DNA from: Nematostella vectensis
Lineage: Eukaryota > Cnidaria > Anthozoa > Actiniaria > Edwardsiidae
Assembly: GCF_932526225.1 (NCBI RefSeq)
Contig: NC_064042.1
Location: 5,883,540 to 5,947,539 of the forward strand
Reading direction: 5' to 3'
Length of the DNA stretch: 64,000 nt
Shown here: positions 31,601 to 46,600 of the stretch, piece by piece
Layout: each line of letters starts with the position of its first letter
Position numbering within the stretch: position 1 is the first letter of the stretch
Notes under the pieces: model-generated
The model's input: the letters and a program-made list of their open reading frames with translations, nothing else
What the model was told of the DNA's origin: nothing
The model's database searches: none
Position numbers and translations under genes: made by a program

Positions 31601-34600
31601 GAACAAGGAGAACAGTGACAGAGAAAACAAGGAACAAGCGTGACGCGAGCCCACGACAAGATAAACAGGGAAAGAGCAAGGAGAACAGTGACAAGAGAAA
31701 ACAAGGAACAAGCGTGACGCGAGACCACGACAAGATAAACAGGGAAAGAACAAGGAGAACAGTGACGAGAGAAAACAAGGAACGAGCGTGACGCGAGACC
31801 ACGACAAGATAAACAGGGAAAGAACAAGGAGAACACCAACAAGAGAAAACAAGGAACAAGCGTGACGCGAGCCCACGACAAGATAAACCGGGGAAGAACA
31901 AGGAGAACAGTGACAAGAGAAAACAAGGAACAAGCGTGACGCGAGACCACGACAAGATAAACAGGGAAAGAACAAGGAGAACACCAACAAGAGAAAACAA
32001 GGAACAAGCGTGACGCGAGACCACGACAAGATAAACAGGGAAAGAACAAGGAGAACACCGACAAGAGAAAACAAGGAACGAGCGTGACGCGAGACCACGA
32101 TAAGATGAACAGGGAAAGAACAAGGAGAACAGTGACAAGAGAAAACAAGGAACAGGCGTGACGCGAGACCACGACAAGATAAACAGGGAAAGAACAAGAA
32201 GAACACCGACAAGAGAAAACAAGGAACAAGCGTGACGCGAGACCACGACAAGATAAACAGGGGAAGAACAAGGAGAACACCGACAAGAGAAAACAAGGAA
32301 CGAGCGTGACGTGAGACCACGACAAGATAAACAGGGAAAGAACAAGGAGAACAGTGACAAGAGAAAATAAGGAACAAGCGTGACGCGAGCCCACGACAAG
32401 ATAAACAGGGAAAGAACAAGGAGAACATTGACAAGAGAAAACAAGGAACGAGCGTGACGTGAAACCACGACAAGATAAACAGGGGAAGAACAAGGAGAAC
32501 ACCGACAAGAGAAAACAAGGAACGAGCGTGACGCGAGACCACGACAAGATAAACAGGGAAAGAACAAGGAGAACACCAACAAGAGAAAACAAGGAACAAG
32601 CGTGACGCGAGACCACGACAAGATAAACAGGGGAAGAACAAGGAGAACACCGACAAGAGAAAACAAGGAACAAGCGTGACGCGAGACCACGACAAGATAA
32701 ACAGGGAAAGAACAAGGAGAACAGTGACAAGAGAAAACAAGGAACAAGCGTGACGCGAGCCCACGACAAGATAAACAGGGAAAGAACAAGGAGAACAGTG
32801 ACAAGAGAAAACAAGGAACAAGCGTGACGCGAGACCACGACAAGATAAACAGGGAAAGAACAAGGAGAACATTGACAAAAGAAAACAAGGAACAAGCGTG
32901 ACGCGAGACCACGACAAGATGAACAGGGAAAGAACAAGGAGAACAGTGACAAGAGAAAACAAGGAACAAGCGTGACGCGAGACCACGACAAGATGAACAG
33001 GGAAAGAACAAGGAGAACAGTGACAAGAGAAAACAAGGAACAAGCGTGACGCGAGACCACGACAAGATGAACAGGGAAAGAACAAGGAGAACAATGACAA
33101 GAGAAAACAAGGAACAAGCGTGACGCGAGACCACGACAAGATGAACAGGGAAAGAACAAGGAGAACAGTGACAAGAGAAAATAAGGAACAAGCGTGACGC
33201 GAGACCACGACAAGATAAACAGGGAAAGAACAAGGAGAACACCGACAAGAGAAAACAAGGAACAAGCGTGACGCGAGACCACGACAAGATAAACAGGGAA
33301 AGAACAAGGAGAACAGTGACAAGAGAAAACAAGGAACAAGCGTGACGCGAGACCACGACAAGATGAACAGGGAAAGAGCAAGGAGAACATTGACAAGAGA
33401 AAACAAGGAACAAGCGTGACGCGAGCCCACGACAAGATGAACAGGGGAAGAACATGGAGAACAGTGACAAGAGAAAACAAGGAACAAGCGTGACGCGAGA
33501 CCACGACAAGATAAACAGGGAAAGAACAAGGAGAACAGTGACAAGAGAAAACAAGGAACAAGCGTGACGCGAGACCACGACAAGATGAACAGGGAAAGAA
33601 CAAGGAGAACAGTGACAAGAGAAAACAAGGAACGAGCGTGACGCGAGACCACGACAAGATGAACAGGGAAAGAACAAGGAGAACAGTGACAAGAGAAAAC
33701 AAGGAACAAGCGTGACGCGAGACCACGACAAGATAAACAGGGAAAGAACAAGGAAAACAGTGACAAGAGAAAACAAGGAACAAGCGTGACGCGAGACCAC
33801 GACGAGATGAACAGGGAAAGAACAAGGAGAACAGTGACAAGAGAAAATAAGGAACAAGCGTGACGCGAGACCACGACAAGATAAACAGGGAAAGAACAAG
33901 GAGAACACCAACAAGAGAAAACAAGGAACAAGCGTGACGCGAGACCACGACAAGATAAACAGGGAAAGAACAAGGAGAACAGTGACAATAGAAAACAAGG
34001 AACGAGCGTGACGCGAGACCACGACAAGATAAACAGGGAAAGAACAAGGAGAACAATGACAAGAAAAAACACGGAACGAGCGTGACGCGAGACCACGACA
34101 AGATGAACAGGAAAAGAACAAGGAGAACACCGACAAGAGAAAACAAGGAACGAGCGTGACGTGAGACCACGACAAGATAAACAGGGGAAGAACAAGGAGA
34201 ACACCGACAAGAGAAAACAAGGAACGAGCGTGACGTGAGACCACGACAAGATAAACAGGGGAAGAACAAGGAGAACACCGACAAGAGAAAACAAGGAACA
34301 AGCGTGACGCGTGACCACGACAAGATAAACAGGGAAAGAACAAGGAGAACAGTGACAAGAGAAAACAAGGAACAAGCGTGACGCGAGACCACGACAAGAT
34401 AAACAGGGGAAGAACAAGGAGAACACCGACAAGAGAAAACAAGGAACAAGCGTGACGCGAGACCACGACAAGATGAACAGGAAAAGAACAAGGAGAACAG
34501 TGACAAGAGAAAACAAGGAACAGGCGTGACGCGAGACCACGACAAGATGAACAGGAAAAGAACAAGGAGAACAGTGACAAGAGAAAACAAGGAACAAGCG

Positions 34601-37600
34601 TGACGCGAGACCACGACAAGATGAACAGGGAAAGAACAAGGAGAACAGTAACAAGAGAAAATAAGGAACAAGCGTGACGCGAGACCACGACAAGATAAAC
34701 AGGGAAAGAACAAGGAGAACAGTGACAAGAGAAAATAAGGAACAAGCGTGACGCGAGACCACGACAAGATAAACAGGGAAAGAACAAGGAGAACACCGAC
34801 AACAGAAAACAAGCAACAAGCGTGACGCGAGACCACGACAAGATGAACAGGGAAAGAACAAGGAGAACAGTGACAAGAGAAAACAAGGAACAAGCGTGAC
34901 GCGAGACCACGACAAGATAAACAGGGAAAGAACAAGGAGAACAGTGACAATAGAAAACAAGGAACAAGCGTGACGCGAGACCACGACAAGATGAACAGGG
35001 AAAGAACAAGGAGAACAGTGACAAGAGAAAACAAGGAACAAGCGTGACGCGAGACCACGACAAGATAAACAGGGAAAGAACAAGGAGAACAGTGACAATA
35101 GAAAACAAGCAACAAGCGTGACGCGAGACCACGACAAGATGAACAGGGAAAGAACAAGGAGAACAGTGACAAGAGAAAACAAGGAACAAGCGTGACGCGA
35201 GACCACGACAAGATAAACAGGGAAAGAACAAGGAGAACAGTGACAAGAGAAAACAAGGAACAAGCGTGACGCGAGACCACGACAAGATAAACAGGGAAAG
35301 AACAAGGAGAACAGTGACAATAGAAAACAAGGAACAAGCGTGACGCGAGACCACGACAAGATGAACAGGGAAAGAACAAGGAGAACAGTGACAAGAGAAA
35401 ACAAGGAACAAGCGTGACGCGAGCCCACGACAAGATGAACAGGAAAAGAACAAGGAGAACAGTGACAAGAGAAAACAAGGAACAGGCGTGACGCGAGACC
35501 ACGACAAGATGAACAGGAAAAGAACAAGGAGAACAGTGACAAGAGAAAACAAGGAACAAGCGTGACGCGAGACCACGACAAGATGAACAGGGAAAGAACA
35601 AGGAGAACAGTAACAAGAGAAAATAAGGAACAAGCGTGACGCGAGACCACGACAAGATAAACAGGGAAAGAACAAGGAGAACAGTGACAAGAGAAAATAA
35701 GGAACAAGCGTGACGCGAGACCACGACAAGATAAACAGGGAAAGAACAAGGAGAACACCGACAACAGAAAACAAGCAACAAGCGTGACGCGAGACCACGA
35801 CAAGATGAACAGGGAAAGAACAAGGAGAACAGTGACAGAGAAAACAAGGAACAAGCGTGACGCGAGCCCACGACAAGATAAACAGGGAAAGAGCAAGGAG
35901 AACAGTGACAAGAGAAAACAAGGAACAAGCGTGACGCGAGACCACGACAAGATAAACAGGGAAAGAACAAGGAGAACAGTGACGAGAGAAAACAAGGAAC
36001 GAGCGTGACGCGAGACCACGACAAGATAAACAGGGAAAGAACAAGGAGAACACCAACAAGAGAAAACAAGGAACAAGCGTGACGCGAGCCCACGACAAGA
36101 TAAACCGGGGAAGAACAAGGAGAACAGTGACAAGAGAAAACAAGGAACAAGCGTGACGCGAGACCACGACAAGATAAACAGGGAAAGAACAAGGAGAACA
36201 CCAACAAGAGAAAACAAGGAACAAGCGTGACGCGAGACCACGACAAGATAAACAGGGAAAGAACAAGGAGAACACCGACAAGAGAAAACAAGGAACGAGC
36301 GTGACGCGAGACCACGATAAGATGAACAGGGAAAGAACAAGGAGAACAGTGACAAGAGAAAACAAGGAACAGGCGTGACGCGAGACCACGACAAGATAAA
36401 CAGGGAAAGAACAAGAAGAACACCGACAAGAGAAAACAAGGAACAAGCGTGACGCGAGACCACGACAAGATAAACAGGGGAAGAACAAGGAGAACACCGA
36501 CAAGAGAAAACAAGGAACGAGCGTGACGTGAGACCACGACAAGATAAACAGGGAAAGAACAAGGAGAACAGTGACAAGAGAAAATAAGGAACAAGCGTGA
36601 CGCGAGCCCACGACAAGATAAACAGGGAAAGAACAAGGAGAACATTGACAAGAGAAAACAAGGAACGAGCGTGACGTGAAACCACGACAAGATAAACAGG
36701 GGAAGAACAAGGAGAACACCGACAAGAGAAAACAAGGAACGAGCGTGACGCGAGACCACGACAAGATAAACAGGGAAAGAACAAGGAGAACACCAACAAG
36801 AGAAAACAAGGAACAAGCGTGACGCGAGACCACGACAAGATAAACAGGGGAAGAACAAGGAGAACACCGACAAGAGAAAACAAGGAACAAGCGTGACGCG
36901 AGACCACGACAAGATAAACAGGGAAAGAACAAGGAGAACAGTGACAAGAGAAAACAAGCAACAAGCGTGACGCGAGACCACGACAAGATGAACAGGGAAA
37001 GAACAAGGAGAACAGTGACAAGAGAAAACAAGGAACAAGCGTGACGCGAGACCACGACAAGATAAACAGGGAAAGAACAAGGAGAACAGTGACAAGAGAA
37101 AACAAGGAACAAGCGTGACGCGAGACCACGACAAGATAAACAGGGAAAGAACAAGGAGAACAGTGACAATAGAAAACAAGGAACAAGCGTGACGCGAGAC
37201 CACGACAAGATGAACAGGGAAAGAACAAGGAGAACAGTGACAAGAGAAAACAAGGAACAAGCGTGACGCGAGCCCACGACAAGATGAACAGGAAAAGAAC
37301 AAGGAGAACAGTGACAAGAGAAAACAAGGAACAGGCGTGACGCGAGACCACGACAAGATGAACAGGAAAAGAACAAGGAGAACAGTGACAAGAGAAAACA
37401 AGGAACAAGCGTGACGCGAGACCACGACAAGATGAACAGGGAAAGAACAAGGAGAACAGTAACAAGAGAAAATAAGGAACAAGCGTGACGCGAGACCACG
37501 ACAAGATAAACAGGGAAAGAACAAGGAGAACAGTGACAAGAGAAAATAAGGAACAAGCGTGACGCGAGACCACGACAAGATAAACAGGGAAAGAACAAGG

Positions 37601-40600
37601 AGAACACCGACAACAGAAAACAAGCAACAAGCGTGACGCGAGACCACGACAAGATGAACAGGGAAAGAACAAGGAGAACAGTGACAGAGAAAACAAGGAA
37701 CAAGCGTGACGCGAGCCCACGACAAGATAAACAGGGAAAGAGCAAGGAGAACAGTGACAAGAGAAAACAAGGAACAAGCGTGACGCGAGACCACGACAAG
37801 ATAAACAGGGAAAGAACAAGGAGAACAGTGACGAGAGAAAACAAGGAACGAGCGTGACGCGAGACCACGACAAGATAAACAGGGAAAGAACAAGGAGAAC
37901 ACCAACAAGAGAAAACAAGGAACAAGCGTGACGCGAGCCCACGACAAGATAAACCGGGGAAGAACAAGGAGAACAGTGACAAGAGAAAACAAGGAACAAG
38001 CGTGACGCGAGACCACGACAAGATAAACAGGGAAAGAACAAGGAGAACACCAACAAGAGAAAACAAGGAACAAGCGTGACGCGAGACCACGACAAGATAA
38101 ACAGGGAAAGAACAAGGAGAACACCGACAAGAGAAAACAAGGAACGAGCGTGACGCGAGACCACGATAAGATGAACAGGGAAAGAACAAGGAGAACAGTG
38201 ACAAGAGAAAACAAGGAACAGGCGTGACGCGAGACCACGACAAGATAAACAGGGAAAGAACAAGAAGAACACCGACAAGAGAAAACAAGGAACAAGCGTG
38301 ACGCGAGACCACGACAAGATAAACAGGGGAAGAACAAGGAGAACACCGACAAGAGAAAACAAGGAACGAGCGTGACGTGAGACCACGACAAGATAAACAG
38401 GGAAAGAACAAGGAGAACAGTGACAAGAGAAAATAAGGAACAAGCGTGACGCGAGCCCACGACAAGATAAACAGGGAAAGAACAAGGAGAACATTGACAA
38501 GAGAAAACAAGGAACGAGCGTGACGTGAAACCACGACAAGATAAACAGGGGAAGAACAAGGAGAACACCGACAAGAGAAAACAAGGAACGAGCGTGACGC
38601 GAGACCACGACAAGATAAACAGGGAAAGAACAAGGAGAACACCAACAAGAGAAAACAAGGAACAAGCGTGACGCGAGACCACGACAAGATAAACAGGGGA
38701 AGAACAAGGAGAACACCGACAAGAGAAAACAAGGAACAAGCGTGACGCGAGACCACGACAAGATAAACAGGGAAAGAACAAGGAGAACAGTGACAAGAGA
38801 AAACAAGGAACAAGCGTGACGCGAGCCCACGACAAGATAAACAGGGAAAGAACAAGGAGAACAGTGACAAGAGAAAACAAGGAACAAGCGTGACGCGAGA
38901 CCACGACAAGATAAACAGGGAAAGAACAAGGAGAACATTGACAAAAGAAAACAAGGAACAAGCGTGACGCGAGACCACGACAAGATGAACAGGGAAAGAA
39001 CAAGGAGAACAGTGACAAGAGAAAACAAGGAACAAGCGTGACGCGAGACCACGACAAGATGAACAGGGAAAGAACAAGGAGAACAGTGACAAGAGAAAAC
39101 AAGGAACAAGCGTGACGCGAGACCACGACAAGATGAACAGGGAAAGAACAAGGAGAACAATGACAAGAGAAAACAAGGAACAAGCGTGACGCGAGACCAC
39201 GACAAGATGAACAGGGAAAGAACAAGGAGAACAGTGACAAGAGAAAATAAGGAACAAGCGTGACGCGAGACCACGACAAGATAAACAGGGAAAGAACAAG
39301 GAGAACACCGACAAGAGAAAACAAGGAACAAGCGTGACGCGAGACCACGACAAGATAAACAGGGAAAGAACAAGGAGAACAGTGACAAGAGAAAACAAGG
39401 AACAAGCGTGACGCGAGACCACGACAAGATGAACAGGGAAAGAGCAAGGAGAACATTGACAAGAGAAAACAAGGAACAAGCGTGACGCGAGCCCACGACA
39501 AGATGAACAGGGGAAGAACATGGAGAACAGTGACAAGAGAAAACAAGGAACAAGCGTGACGCGAGACCACGACAAGATAAACAGGGAAAGAACAAGGAGA
39601 ACAGTGACAAGAGAAAACAAGGAACAAGCGTGACGCGAGACCACGACAAGATGAACAGGGAAAGAACAAGGAGAACAGTGACAAGAGAAAACAAGGAACG
39701 AGCGTGACGCGAGACCACGACAAGATGAACAGGGAAAGAACAAGGAGAACAGTGACAAGAGAAAACAAGGAACAAGCGTGACGCGAGACCACGACAAGAT
39801 AAACAGGGAAAGAACAAGGAAAACAGTGACAAGAGAAAACAAGGAACAAGCGTGACGCGAGACCACGACGAGATGAACAGGGAAAGAACAAGGAGAACAG
39901 TGACAAGAGAAAATAAGGAACAAGCGTGACGCGAGACCACGACAAGATAAACAGGGAAAGAACAAGGAGAACACCAACAAGAGAAAACAAGGAACAAGCG
40001 TGACGCGAGACCACGACAAGATAAACAGGGAAAGAACAAGGAGAACAGTGACAATAGAAAACAAGGAACGAGCGTGACGCGAGACCACGACAAGATAAAC
40101 AGGGAAAGAACAAGGAGAACAATGACAAGAGAAAACACGGAACGAGCGTGACGCGAGACCACGACAAGATGAACAGGAAAAGAACAAGGAGAACACCGAC
40201 AAGAGAAAACAAGGAACGAGCGTGACGTGAGACCACGACAAGATAAACAGGGGAAGAACAAGGAGAACACCGACAAGAGAAAACAAGGAACGAGCGTGAC
40301 GTGAGACCACGACAAGATAAACAGGGGAAGAACAAGGAGAACACCGACAAGAGAAAACAAGGAACAAGCGTGACGCGTGACCACGACAAGATAAACAGGG
40401 AAAGAACAAGGAGAACAGTGACAAGAGAAAACAAGGAACAAGCGTGACGCGAGACCACGACAAGATAAACAGGGGAAGAACAAGGAGAACACCGACAAGA
40501 GAAAACAAGGAACAAGCGTGACGCGAGACCACGACAAGATGAACAGGAAAAGAACAAGGAGAACAGTGACAAGAGAAAACAAGGAACAGGCGTGACGCGA

Positions 40601-43600
40601 GACCACGACAAGATGAACAGGAAAAGAACAAGGAGAACAGTGACAAGAGAAAACAAGGAACAAGCGTGACGCGAGACCACGACAAGATGAACAGGGAAAG
40701 AACAAGGAGAACAGTAACAAGAGAAAATAAGGAACAAGCGTGACGCGAGACCACGACAAGATAAACAGGGAAAGAACAAGGAGAACAGTGACAAGAGAAA
40801 ATAAGGAACAAGCGTGACGCGAGACCACGACAAGATAAACAGGGAAAGAACAAGGAGAACACCGACAACAGAAAACAAGCAACAAGCGTGACGCGAGACC
40901 ACGACAAGATGAACAGGGAAAGAACAAGGAGAACAGTGACAAGAGAAAACAAGGAACAAGCGTGACGCGAGACCACGACAAGATAAACAGGGAAAGAACA
41001 AGGAGAACAGTGACAATAGAAAACAAGGAACAAGCGTGACGCGAGACCACGACAAGATGAACAGGGAAAGAACAAGGAGAACAGTGACAAGAGAAAACAA
41101 GGAACAAGCGTGACGCGAGACCACGACAAGATAAACAGGGAAAGAACAAGGAGAACAGTGACAATAGAAAACAAGCAACAAGCGTGACGCGAGACCACGA
41201 CAAGATGAACAGGGAAAGAACAAGGAGAACAGTGACAAGAGAAAACAAGGAACAAGCGTGACGCGAGACCACGACAAGATAAACAGGGAAAGAACAAGGA
41301 GAACAGTGACAAGAGAAAACAAGGAACAAGCGTGACGCGAGACCACGACAAGATAAACAGGGAAAGAACAAGGAGAACAGTGACAATAGAAAACAAGGAA
41401 CAAGCGTGACGCGAGACCACGACAAGATGAACAGGGAAAGAACAAGGAGAACAGTGACAAGAGAAAACAAGGAACAAGCGTGACGCGAGCCCACGACAAG
41501 ATGAACAGGAAAAGAACAAGGAGAACAGTGACAAGAGAAAACAAGGAACAGGCGTGACGCGAGACCACGACAAGATGAACAGGAAAAGAACAAGGAGAAC
41601 AGTGACAAGAGAAAACAAGGAACAAGCGTGACGCGAGACCACGACAAGATGAACAGGGAAAGAACAAGGAGAACAGTAACAAGAGAAAATAAGGAACAAG
41701 CGTGACGCGAGACCACGACAAGATAAACAGGGAAAGAACAAGGAGAACAGTGACAAGAGAAAATAAGGAACAAGCGTGACGCGAGACCACGACAAGATAA
41801 ACAGGGAAAGAACAAGGAGAACACCGACAACAGAAAACAAGCAACAAGCGTGACGCGAGACCACGACAAGATGAACAGGGAAAGAACAAGGAGAACAGTG
41901 ACAAGAGAAAACAAGGAACAAGCGTGACGCGAGACCACGACAAGATAAACAGGGAAAGAACAAGGAGAACAGTGACAATAGAAAACAAGGAACAAGCGTG
42001 ACGCGAGACCACGACAAGATGAACAGGGAAAGAACAAGGAGAACAGTGACAAGAGAAAACAAGGAACAAGCGTGACGCGAGACCACGACAAGATAAACAG
42101 GGAAAGAACAAGGAGAACAGTGACAATAGAAAACAAGCAACAAGCGTGACGCGAGACCACGACAAGATGAACAGGGAAAGAACAAGGAGAACAGTGACAA
42201 GAGAAAACAAGGAACAAGCGTGACGCGAGACCACGACAAGATAAACAGGGAAAGAACAAGGAGAACAGTGACAATAGAAAACAAGGAACAAGCGTGACGC
42301 GAGACCACGACAAGATGAACAGGGAAAGAACAAGGAGAACAGTGACAAGAGAAAACAAGGAACAAGCGTGACGCGAGCCCACGACAAGATAAACAGGAAA
42401 AGAACAAGGAGAACAGTGACAATAGAAAACAAGGAACAAGCGTGACGCGAGACCACGACAAGATGAACAGGGAAAGAACAAGGAGAACAGTAACAAGAGA
42501 AAATAAGGAACAAGCGTGACGCGAGACCACGACAAGATGAACAGGGAAAGAACAAGGAGAACAGTGACAAGAGAAAACAAGGAACAAGCGTGACGCGAGA
42601 CCACGACAAGATAAACAGGGAAAGAACAAGGAGAACAGTGACAATAGAAAACAAGGAACAAGCGTGACGCGAGACCACGACAAGATGAACAGGGAAAGAA
42701 CAAGGAGAACAGTGACAAGAGAAAACAAGGAACAAGCGTGACGCGAGCCCACGACAAGATAAACAGGAAAAGAACAAGGAGAACAGTGACAATAGAAAAC
42801 AAGGAACAAGCGTGACGCGAGACCACGACAAGATGAACAGGGAAAGAACAAGGAGAACAGTAACAAGAGAAAATAAGGAACAAGCGTGACGCGAGACCAC
42901 GACAAGATGAACAGGGAAAGAACAAGGAGAACAGTGACAAGAGAAAACAAGGAACAAGCGTGACGCGAGACCACGACAAGATGAACAGGGAAAGAACAAG
43001 GAGAACAGTGACAAGAGAAAACAAGGAACAAGCGTGATGCGAGACCACGACAAGATGAACAGGAAAAGAACAAGGAGAACAGTGACAATAGAAAACAAGC
43101 AACAAGCGTGACGCGAGACCACGACAAGATGAACAGGGAAAGAACAAGGAGAACAGTGACAAGAGAAAACAAGGAACAAGCGTGATGCGAGACCACGACA
43201 AGATGAACAGGAAAAGAACAAGGAGAACAGTGACAAGAGAAAACAAGCAACAAGCGTGACGCGAGACCACGACAAGATGAACAGGGAAAGAACAAGGAGA
43301 ACAGTGACAAGAGAAAACAAGCAACAAGCGTGACGCGAGACCACGACAAGATGAACAGGGAAAGAACAAGGAGAACAGTGACAAGAGAAAACAAGGAACA
43401 AGCGTGATGCGAGACCACGACAAGATGAACAGGAAAAGAACAAGGAGAACAGTGACAAGAGAAAACAAGCAACAAGCGTGACGCGAGACCACGACAAGAT
43501 GAACAGGGAAAGAACAAGGAGAACAGTGACAAGAGAAAACAAGGAACAAGCGTGACGCGAGCCCACGACAAGATAAACAGGAAAAAAACAAGGAGAACAG

Positions 43601-46600
43601 TGACAAGAGAAAACAAGGAACAAGCGTGATGCGAGACAACGACAAGATGAACAGGGAAAGAACAAGGAGAACAGTGACAGAGAAAACAAGGAACAAGCGT
43701 GACGCGAGACCACGACAAGATAAACAGGGGAAGAACAAGGAGAACACCGACAACAGAAAACAAGCAACAAGCGTGACGCGAGACCACGACAAGATGAACA
43801 GGGAAAGAACAAGGAGAACAGTGACAAGAGAAAACAAGGAACAAGCGTGACGCGAGACCACGACAAGATAAACAGGGAAAGAACAAGGAGAACAGTGACA
43901 ATAGAAAACAAGGAACAAGCGTGACGCGAGACCACGACAAGATGAACAGGGAAAGAACAAGGAGAACAGTGACAAGAGAAAACAAGGAACAAGCGTGACG
44001 CGAGCCCACGACAAGATAAACAGGAAAAGAACAAGGAGAACAGTGACAATAGAAAACAAGGAACAAGCATGACGCGAGACCACGACAAGATGAACAGGGA
44101 AAGAACAAGGAGAACAGTAACAAGAGAAAATAAGGAACAAGCGTGACGCGAGACCACGACAAGATGAACAGGGAAAGAACAAGGAGAACAGTGACAAGAG
44201 AAAACAAGGAACAAGCGTGACGCGAGACCACGACAAGATAAACAGGGAAAGAACAAGGAGAACAGTGACAATAGAAAACAAGGAACAAGCGTGACGCGAG
44301 ACCACGACAAGATGAACAGGGAAAGAACAAGGAGAACAGTGACAAGAGAAAACAAGGAACAAGCGTGACGCGAGCCCACGACAAGATAAACAGGAAAAGA
44401 ACAAGGAGAACAGTGACAATAGAAAACAAGGAACAAGCGTGACGCGAGACCACGACAAGATGAACAGGGAAAGAACAAGGAGAACAGTAACAAGAGAAAA
44501 TAAGGAACAAGCGTGACGCGAGACCACGACAAGATGAACAGGGAAAGAACAAGGAGAACAGTGACAAGAGAAAACAAGCAACAAGCGTGACGCGAGACCA
44601 CGACAAGATGAACAGGGAAAGAACAAGGAGAACAGTGACAAGAGAAAACAAGGAACAAGCGTGATGCGAGACCACGACAAGATAAACAGGAAAAGAACAA
44701 GGAGAACAGTGACAAGAGAAAACAAGGAACAAGCGTGACGCGAGACCACGACAAGATGAACAGGAAAAGAACAAGGAGAACAGTGACAGAGAAAACAAGG
44801 AACAAGCGTGATGCGAGACCACGACAAGATGAACAGGGAAAGAACAAGGAGAACAGTGACAAGAGAAAACAAGGAACAAGCGTGACGCGGGCCCACGACA
44901 AGATGAACAGGGAAAGAACAAGGAGAACAGTGACAATAGAAAACAAGGAACAAGCGTGACGCGAGACCACGACAAGATGAACAGGGAAAGAACAAGGAGA
45001 ACAGTGACAATAGAAAACAAGGAACAAGCGTGACGCGAGACCACGACAAGATGAACAGGGAAAGAACAAGGAGAACAGTGACAAGAGAAAACAAGGAACA
45101 AGCGTGACGCGAGCCCACGACAAGATAAACAGGAAAAGAACAAGGAGAACAGTGACAATAGAAAACAAGGAACGAGCGTGACGCGAGACCACGACAAGAT
45201 GAACAGGGAAAGAACAAGGAGAACAGTGACAAGAGAAAACAAGGAACAAGCGTGACGCGAGACCACGACAAGATGAACAGGGAAAGAACAAGGAGAACAG
45301 TGACAAGAGAAAACAAGGAACAAGCGTGACGCGAGACCACGACAAGATGAACAGGGAAAGAACAAGGAGAACAGTGACAAGAGAAAACAAGGAACAAGCG
45401 TGACGCGAGACCACGACAAGATGAACAGGAAAAGAACAAGGAGAACAGTGACAAGAGAAAACAAGGAACAGGCGTGACGCGAGACCACGACAAGATGAAC
45501 AGGAAAAGAACAAGGAGAACAGTGACAAGAGAAAACAAGGAACAAGCGTGACGCGAGACCACGACAAGATGAACAGGGAAAGAACAAGGAGAACAGTGAC
45601 AAGAGAAAACAAGGAACAAGCGTGACGCGAGACCACGACAAGATGAACAGGAAAAGAACAAGGAGAACAGTGACAAGAGAAAACAAGGAACAGGCGTGAC
45701 GCGAGACCACGACAAGATGAACAGGAAAAGAACAAGGAGAACAGTGACAAGAGAAAACAAGGAACAAGCGTGACGCGAGACCACGACAAGATGAACAGGG
45801 AAAGAACAAGGAGAACAGTGACAAGAGAAAACAAGGAACAAGCGTGACGCGAGACCACGACAAGATGAACAGGGAAAGAACAAGGAGAACAGTGACAAGA
45901 GAAAACAAGCAACAAGCGTGACGCGAGACCACGACAAGATGAACAGGAAAAAAACAAGGAGAACAGTGACAAGAGAAAACAAGGAACAAGCGTGACGCGA
46001 GACCACGACAAGATGAACAGGGAAAGAACAAGGAGAACAGTGACAAGAGAAAACAAGGAACAAGCGTGACGCGAGACCACGACAAGATGAACAGGGAAAG
46101 AACAAGGAGAACAGTGACAAGAGAAAACAAGCAACAAGCGTGACGCGAGACCACGACAAGATGAACAGGGAAAGAACAAGGAGAACAGTGACAAGAGAAA
46201 ACAAGGAACAAGCGTGACGCGAGACCACGACAAGATGAACAGGGAAAGAACAAGGAGAACAGTGACAAGAGAAAACAAGGAACAAGCGTGACGCGAGCCC
46301 ACGACAAGATAAACAGGAAAAAAACAAGGAGAACAGTGACAAGAGAAAACAAGGAACAAGCGTGATGCGAGACCACGACAAGATGAACAGGAAAAGAACA
46401 AGGAGAACAGTGACAGAGAAAACAAGGAACAAGCGTGACGCAAGCCCACGACAAGATAAACAGGGAAAGAACAAGGAGGACAGTGACGAGAGAAAACAAG
46501 GAACAATGCGAGACCTTGACAAGATGAACAGGGAAAGTGCAAGGAGAACAGTGACAACAGAAAACAAGGAACAAGCGTGACGCGAGCCCACTACAAGATA